Assembly: GCA_021044545.1 (NCBI GenBank)
Contig: CP087990.1
Span: 1,054,001 to 1,118,000, forward strand
From: Comamonadaceae bacterium M7527
GTDB lineage: Bacteria > Pseudomonadota > Gammaproteobacteria > Burkholderiales > Burkholderiaceae_C
DNA: 64,000 bases
Reading direction: 5' to 3'
Of the stretch, positions 59,595-64,000 are shown one piece after another. The notes under the pieces were generated by a model that worked only from the letters and a program-made list of their open reading frames with translations, was not told the DNA's origin and made no database searches. Position 1 is the first letter of the stretch, and every line of letters starts with the position of its first letter. The translations under genes were made by a program, and so were the position numbers.

Positions 59595-62228
59595 TCACGC
59601 CAAGCGCTCAGCCACCCAAGCCTGCACACTGGCCAAGGCCTTGGGCAAAGCCGCTGCATCGGTGCCGCCGGCCATGGCCATGTCTGGCTTGCCGCCGCCT
59701 TTGCCGCCCACTTGCTGGGCCACCATGTTGACCAAGTCGCCCGCCTTGAGCTTGCCCACCACGTCAGGCGTTACGCCCGCTGCAATTTGCACCTTGTCAC
59801 CGTCTGTGGCGCCCAGCACAATCACAGCGGTTTTGAGCTTGGCTTTGAGCTTGTCCATGGTCTCGCGCAAGGCTTTGGCGTCAGCACCCTCCAGCTTGGC
59901 TGCCAACACCGCCACGCCGCCCACGTCTACGGATTGGCTTACCAGCTCGTCGCCTTGCGCAGAAGCCAGGCGGCCTTTGATGGCGTTGAGCTCTTTTTCA
60001 AGCTCGCGCATTTGCTCCAGCATGGCGCCCACGCGGGCAGGCACTTCGTCGGGGGTCACGCGCAAGCTGCCCGCCACACCACCCAAGGTCTGTTCCATGT
60101 GTTGCACGTAGGCCAAGGCGTTCAGGCCAGTGACGGCCTCAACACGGCGCACGCCAGCGGCGACGCCGCCCTCGGCTGTGATGCTGAACATGCCAATATC
60201 ACCAGTGGCGGCCACGTGAGTGCCGCCGCACAGCTCCCGGCTACTGCCTATGTCCAGCACGCGCACGGTCTCACCGTACTTTTCACCAAACAGCATGGTT
60301 GCACCTGTGGCTTGCGCGGCCTCTATGTTCATGACGCGCGCTTGGGTAGCCGCATTGGCCACCACTTCGGCGTTCACCATGCGCTCTATCTCGCGAATCT
60401 GTGCATCGGTTACTGGGGCGTTGTGCGTGAAGTCAAAACGGGTTTTGTCAGCGTCTACCAAGCTGCCTTTTTGCTGCACATGTTCACCCAACACGGCGCG
60501 CAAGGCCTTGTGCATGAGGTGCGTGGCTGAGTGATTGCGCACGGTTGCAGCGCGCGCATTGCCATCTACCACCGCTTGCACGGTGTCGCCCACTTGCAGC
60601 CCACCCTGGGCCAGCACACCGTGGTGGCCAAACACATCGCCTTTGATTTTTTGGGTGTCGGCTACATCAAACCGCACACCGTTGGCCGTCACCACGCCTG
60701 CGTCGCCCACCTGGCCGCCGCTTTCAGCGTAAAACGGTGTGACGTCCAGCACCACCACACCCGCTTGGCCCGCAGCCATGCGCTCAACAGCGACGCCGTC
60801 TACATACAAACCCAACACGGTGGCTGGACTGCTTAACTGCTCGTAGCCCACAAAGGTGTTGGCTGCGCCCGCGTACTCCAGGGCCTTGTCCATTTTGAAC
60901 TTGCCTGCTGCACGTGCTTGCTCCTTCTGGCGGGTCATGGCCGCGTTAAAGCCAGCGGCATCCACTTCTACATCACGCTCACGGCACACGTCTTGTGTGA
61001 GGTCGAGCGGGAAGCCGTAGGTGTCGTGCAACTTAAAGGCCACGTCACCCGCCAAGGTGGTGCTGCCAGCGGGCAGAGCTGCGTCCAAAATCTCCATGCC
61101 TGTGGCCAAGGTTTCGTAAAAACGCTCTTCCTCAACCTTTAGCACGTCCATGACGTGCTGGGCTTTGCCAGCCAAGTTGGGGTAGGCCTCGCCCATCAGC
61201 GCCACCAAGTCTGGCACCAGTTTGTGGAAGAAGGGCTTTTTCTGGCCCAGCTTGTAGCCGTGGCGAATGGCGCGGCGAATGATGCGGCGCTGCACATAGC
61301 CGCGACCTTCATTGCCGGGGATGACACCGTCGCTCACCAAAAACGCGGTCGCGCGAATGTGGTCGGCAATCACCTTCAGTGAGGGCGTGGCCAGATCGGC
61401 ACAACCAGTCTCGCGTGCTGCTGCAGCAATCAGGGCTTGAAATACGTCAATCTCGTAGTTGCTGTGTACGCCTTGCAAAATAGCAGCCAAGCGCTCAAGG
61501 CCCATGCCAGTGTCTACACACGGCGCGGGCAGCGGGCTTACAGAGCCGTCCTCGGCCATGTTGAACTGCATGAACACGTTGTTCCAAATTTCAATGAACC
61601 GGTCGCCGTCTTCATCAGGGCTGCCGGGAGGACCACCCGGGATGTGCGGACCATGGTCATAAAAGATTTCAGAGCAGGGGCCGCAAGGGCCGGTGTCGGC
61701 CATCATCCAGAAGTTGTCACTCTTGTAGCGCCCACCTTTGTTGTCGCCAATGCGAATGACGCGCTCTGGCGGCAAGCCAATGACTTGGGTCCAGATGTCA
61801 TAGGCCTCGTCGTCTTCGGCGTACACCGTGGCCAGCAAGCGCTCTTTGGGCAACTGAAACACTTCGGTGAGCAACTCCCAAGACCACAGCAAACTCTCTC
61901 GCTTGAAGTAGTCGCCAAAACTCCAGTTGCCCAGCATTTCAAAGAAGGTGTGGTGGCGTGCGGTGTAACCCACGTTCTCGAGGTCGTTGTGCTTGCCGCC
62001 TGCGCGCAAGCAAGCCTGTACAGAGGTGGCACGGTTGTAGCTGCGCTTGTCTGTCCCCAAAAACACATCCTTGAATTGCACCATGCCGGAGTTCACAAAC
62101 ATCAGCGTGGGGTCGTTGCCAGGTACCAAAGAGCTGGACGGCACAACTGCGTGGCCGCGTTCGGCATAAAACGCCAAAAAAGTCTTGCGTATGTCGGCGA
62201 CGGTAAAACGACTGCTGGGCTGGCTCAT
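59595..62228 (-). CDS. alaS: Alanyl-tRNA synthetase
   Basis: About 877 residues, class II. The catalytic domain opens DIRKTFLAFYAERGHAVVPS and has GLERLAAILQGV; the editing domain has the HxxxH motif NHSATHLMHKAL and the CGGTH motif ELCGGTHVAATG; the C-terminal oligomerisation domain has GGGKPDMAMAGG. ATG 62228 (MSQPSSRF) is chosen; a GTG four codons upstream is also possible. Confidence 0.96.
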   Translation of the reverse strand: MSQPSSRFTVADIRKTFLAFYAERGHAVVPSSSLVPGNDPTLMFVNSGMVQFKDVFLGTDKRSYNRATSVQACLRAGGKHNDLENVGYTARHHTFFEMLGNWSFGDYFKRESLLWSWELLTEVFQLPKERLLATVYAEDDEAYDIWTQVIGLPPERVIRIGDNKGGRYKSDNFWMMADTGPCGPCSEIFYDHGPHIPGGPPGSPDEDGDRFIEIWNNVFMQFNMAEDGSVSPLPAPCVDTGMGLERLAAILQGVHSNYEIDVFQALIAAAARETGCADLATPSLKVIADHIRATAFLVSDGVIPGNEGRGYVQRRIIRRAIRHGYKLGQKKPFFHKLVPDLVALMGEAYPNLAGKAQHVMDVLKVEEERFYETLATGMEILDAALPAGSTTLAGDVAFKLHDTYGFPLDLTQDVCRERDVEVDAAGFNAAMTRQKEQARAAGKFKMDKALEYAGAANTFVGYEQLSSPATVLGLYVDGVAVERMAAGQAGVVVLDVTPFYAESGGQVGDAGVVTANGVRFDVADTQKIKGDVFGHHGVLAQGGLQVGDTVQAVVDGNARAATVRNHSATHLMHKALRAVLGEHVQQKGSLVDADKTRFDFTHNAPVTDAQIREIERMVNAEVVANAATQARVMNIEAAQATGATMLFGEKYGETVRVLDIGSSRELCGGTHVAATGDIGMFSITAEGGVAAGVRRVEAVTGLNALAYVQHMEQTLGGVAGSLRVTPDEVPARVGAMLEQMRELEKELNAIKGRLASAQGDELVSQSVDVGGVAVLAAKLEGADAKALRETMDKLKAKLKTAVIVLGATDGDKVQIAAGVTPDVVGKLKAGDLVNMVAQQVGGKGGGKPDMAMAGGTDAAALPKALASVQAWVAERLA

Positions 62229-62414
62229 GGGTTTGCTCACTACTCACAAAAAGAAACAACTGTGGCCCCGGCTTGAGGACTTGACCACTTAACCCCCTAT
62301 TTTCACCTAAGTCCATACCTCAGTGACGGGCGCGACTGCAAAGTCGCCAACTTAGCGGTATGCTTGCACGCGACAAGACGACCTACAGACACAAAAGACA
62401 CTTAAAGGCAAGCA

Positions 62415-63890
62415 ATGGCATACGAATCCCCTCTGTCGCAGCTCAAAGACTCCACCTTGTTAAAAACCAAGGCCCTGATCAACGGCGCCTGGGTTGACGG
62501 CAACGGTACCTTTGCCGTAACCGACCCAGCCACGGGCCAGCACCTGGCCGATGTCGCCAACTGCGGCCCAGCCCATGCCGAGCAAGCCATAGCAACTGCC
62601 AATGCGGCCTGGGGTGCTTGGCGCAAAACCACGGCCAAAGTGCGCAGCCAGATTTTGCGCAAGTGGTTTGACTTGCTAACAGCCAACCAGGCCGACCTGG
62701 CCCGCATCATGACGGCCGAACAAGGCAAGCCCTTTGCAGAGGCCAGTGGCGAAGTGGCCTACGGTGCCAGCTTTGTAGAGTGGTTTGCCGAAGAGGCCAA
62801 GCGTGTCAATGGCGAGACATTGCCCACCTTTGACAACAACCGCCGTTTGTTGGTCATGCGCGAGCCCATTGGCGTGTGCGCGGCCATTACGCCTTGGAAC
62901 TTTCCGCTGGCCATGATTACGCGAAAGGTTGCACCAGCACTGGCTGCTGGTTGTCCCGTGGTCATCAAACCCGCAGAACTCACGCCACTGACCGCATTGG
63001 CCGCTGCCGAGCTGGCCATGCGCGCAGGCATTCCAGCCGGTGTACTCAACATGCTCAGCGCCGACGCAGACCAATCCATTGCCATTGGCAAAGTGCTGTG
63101 CGCCAGCGACGTGGTGCGCCACATCAGTTTTACCGGCAGCACAGAGGTGGGCCGCATTTTGATGGCGCAGTCAGCGCCCACAGTCAAAAAGATGTCGTTA
63201 GAGCTGGGCGGCAATGCGCCGTTTATTGTGTTTGACGACGCCGATATTGACAGCGCCGTAGAAGGCGCATTTGCCAGCAAATACCGCAACGCAGGTCAAA
63301 CCTGTGTGTGCTCCAACCGTTTGTATGTGCAAGCTGGCGTCTACGACGAGTTCACCACCAAGTTTGCCGCCAAGGTCAAAACAGCCAAGGTTGGCAACGG
63401 CTTTGAAGAAGGCGTAAACCAGGGGCCGCTCATTGAAGAAGCCGCGCTTGAAAAAGTACAACGCCACGTGGAAGACGCCGTGGCCAAAGGCGCTCGCGTA
63501 CTGGCTGGTGGCAAGCGCCTACCAGGTCAGTTTTTCGAACCGACCGTGGTGGCAGACGCCACTGCCGACATGCTGTGCGCCAAGGAAGAAACCTTTGGCC
63601 CCTTTGCGCCCATCTTCAAGTTTGAGCACGAGCAAGAGGCTGTGGATGCGGCCAACAACACCGAGTTTGGCTTGGCCAGCTACTTTTACAGCCGCGACGT
63701 GGGTCGCATATTCCGCGTGAGCGAAGCGTTGGAATACGGTATGGTGGGCATCAACGTAGGCATCTTGGCCACCGAGCACGTGCCCTTTGGCGGCGTCAAG
63801 CAAAGTGGCTTGGGTCGCGAAGGCTCCAGCCACGGCATGGACGACTACGTCGAAATCAAGTACTTGTGCATAGGTGACGTACTGCAGTAA
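62415..63890 (+). CDS. gabD: NAD(P)-dependent succinate-semialdehyde dehydrogenase
   Basis: 491 residues of the aldehyde dehydrogenase superfamily, GabD subgroup. ITPWNFPLAMITRKVAPALA, the nucleotide loop FTGSTEVGRIL, the catalytic Glu in SLELGGNAPFIVF and the catalytic Cys in NAGQTCVCSNRLYV (the second Cys is typical of GabD) are all present. It oxidises succinate semialdehyde to succinate. Divergent from alaS with a 186-base gap. Only 110 bases follow, with no recognised feature. Confidence 0.93.
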   Translation: MAYESPLSQLKDSTLLKTKALINGAWVDGNGTFAVTDPATGQHLADVANCGPAHAEQAIATANAAWGAWRKTTAKVRSQILRKWFDLLTANQADLARIMTAEQGKPFAEASGEVAYGASFVEWFAEEAKRVNGETLPTFDNNRRLLVMREPIGVCAAITPWNFPLAMITRKVAPALAAGCPVVIKPAELTPLTALAAAELAMRAGIPAGVLNMLSADADQSIAIGKVLCASDVVRHISFTGSTEVGRILMAQSAPTVKKMSLELGGNAPFIVFDDADIDSAVEGAFASKYRNAGQTCVCSNRLYVQAGVYDEFTTKFAAKVKTAKVGNGFEEGVNQGPLIEEAALEKVQRHVEDAVAKGARVLAGGKRLPGQFFEPTVVADATADMLCAKEETFGPFAPIFKFEHEQEAVDAANNTEFGLASYFYSRDVGRIFRVSEALEYGMVGINVGILATEHVPFGGVKQSGLGREGSSHGMDDYVEIKYLCIGDVLQ

Positions 63891-64000
63891 CGACAGTCTG
63901 CCCATAAAAGGCACTGATGCGTTGTAAGCCCCCAAGCGCTGCCAAGCTGTCTGCCAACGTCACCACCGCCCTCTTAGCGGGCGTGGTGGCGGTGCCGACG

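Noticed and set aside
63947..63996. Partial inverted repeat (CACCACCGCCC / GGGCGTGGTGGCGGTG) after gabD
   Set aside because: Arms do not align well and there is no T-run; the sequence ends before its context can be judged.
1..64000. CRISPR arrays, insertion sequences, rRNA genes, phage structural genes
   Set aside because: No regularly spaced repeats, transposase, rRNA or phage genes were found anywhere in the window.

Overview
The window is a dense, mostly chromosomal stretch from a beta-proteobacterium, most likely a Burkholderiales member close to the Comamonadaceae. The evidence is the ribF-ileS-lspA order, a PHA phasin behind a promoter flanked by two PhaR-like boxes, lolC-lolD, an RpfE-like gene next to recJ, DUF3422 and DUF2783 proteins, a split Crp/Fnr lineage, and many short ATGA or GTGA gene overlaps. 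Assignment below family level is inference.

Layout. 1-5.8 kb: minus-strand group 2 Mrp/Mnh/Pha cation/proton antiporter operon with a fused A/B subunit (the last gene, mnhG, runs off the left edge). 5.9-10.5 kb: rmuC, a D-2-hydroxyacid dehydrogenase, a nitroreductase, a thioesterase and a histone-deacetylase-like hydrolase. 10.6-15.2 kb: phasin with PhaR-type boxes, murB, yajQ, a RidA protein, plsY and an aldo/keto reductase. 15.5-18.1 kb: an operon of a VOC protein, an FAD monooxygenase and a DUF2783 protein, behind a good sigma70 promoter and a perfect inverted repeat. 18.2-30 kb: housekeeping genes valS, a frameshifted tusA, a NUDIX hydrolase, cysM, tRNA-Leu(CAA), ribF, ileS and lspA, then a class V aminotransferase. 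30-42.5 kb: transporters, oxidoreductases, a Crp/Fnr regulator, tatD, lolDC, an rpfE-like gene, recJ and a frameshifted PHP phosphatase gene.

42.5-52.4 kb looks like a quinate/shikimate utilisation locus. On the minus strand are a DapA-like aldolase and a TRAP transporter (its binding-protein gene is frameshifted). Divergently on the plus strand are a TetR regulator, a Gfo/Idh dehydrogenase, AroQ, AroE, an AEC transporter, an HPPD-like VOC protein and a TIM-barrel 3-dehydroshikimate dehydratase candidate. The last two correspond to the two halves of the fused QsuB/QuiC enzyme, here as separate genes in reversed order. Two TGTAC/GTACA palindromes in the divergent gap are the probable TetR operators.

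53.1-58.2 kb is an accessory island inserted exactly after a YciO/Sua5-like gene. It is bounded by a 94-bp direct repeat (92/94 identical) of that gene's 3' end. Inside are four gene cassettes with recognisable attC sites on the minus strand and no integrase (a CALIN-type array): an unrecognised membrane-anchored protein, a DUF4393/Abi-alpha protein (frameshifted), a DUF4209 protein with an HEPN-like RNxxxHG motif, and an NTF2-like protein. A BrnT/BrnA toxin-antitoxin pair follows. The right flank returns to chromosomal genes: a Tat-exported transglutaminase-like protein, alaS and gabD.

Four genes (tusA, PHP phosphatase, dctP, DUF4393) carry 1-2 base frameshifts. In each case both halves remain clearly recognisable, so assembly error and recent decay both need to be considered.
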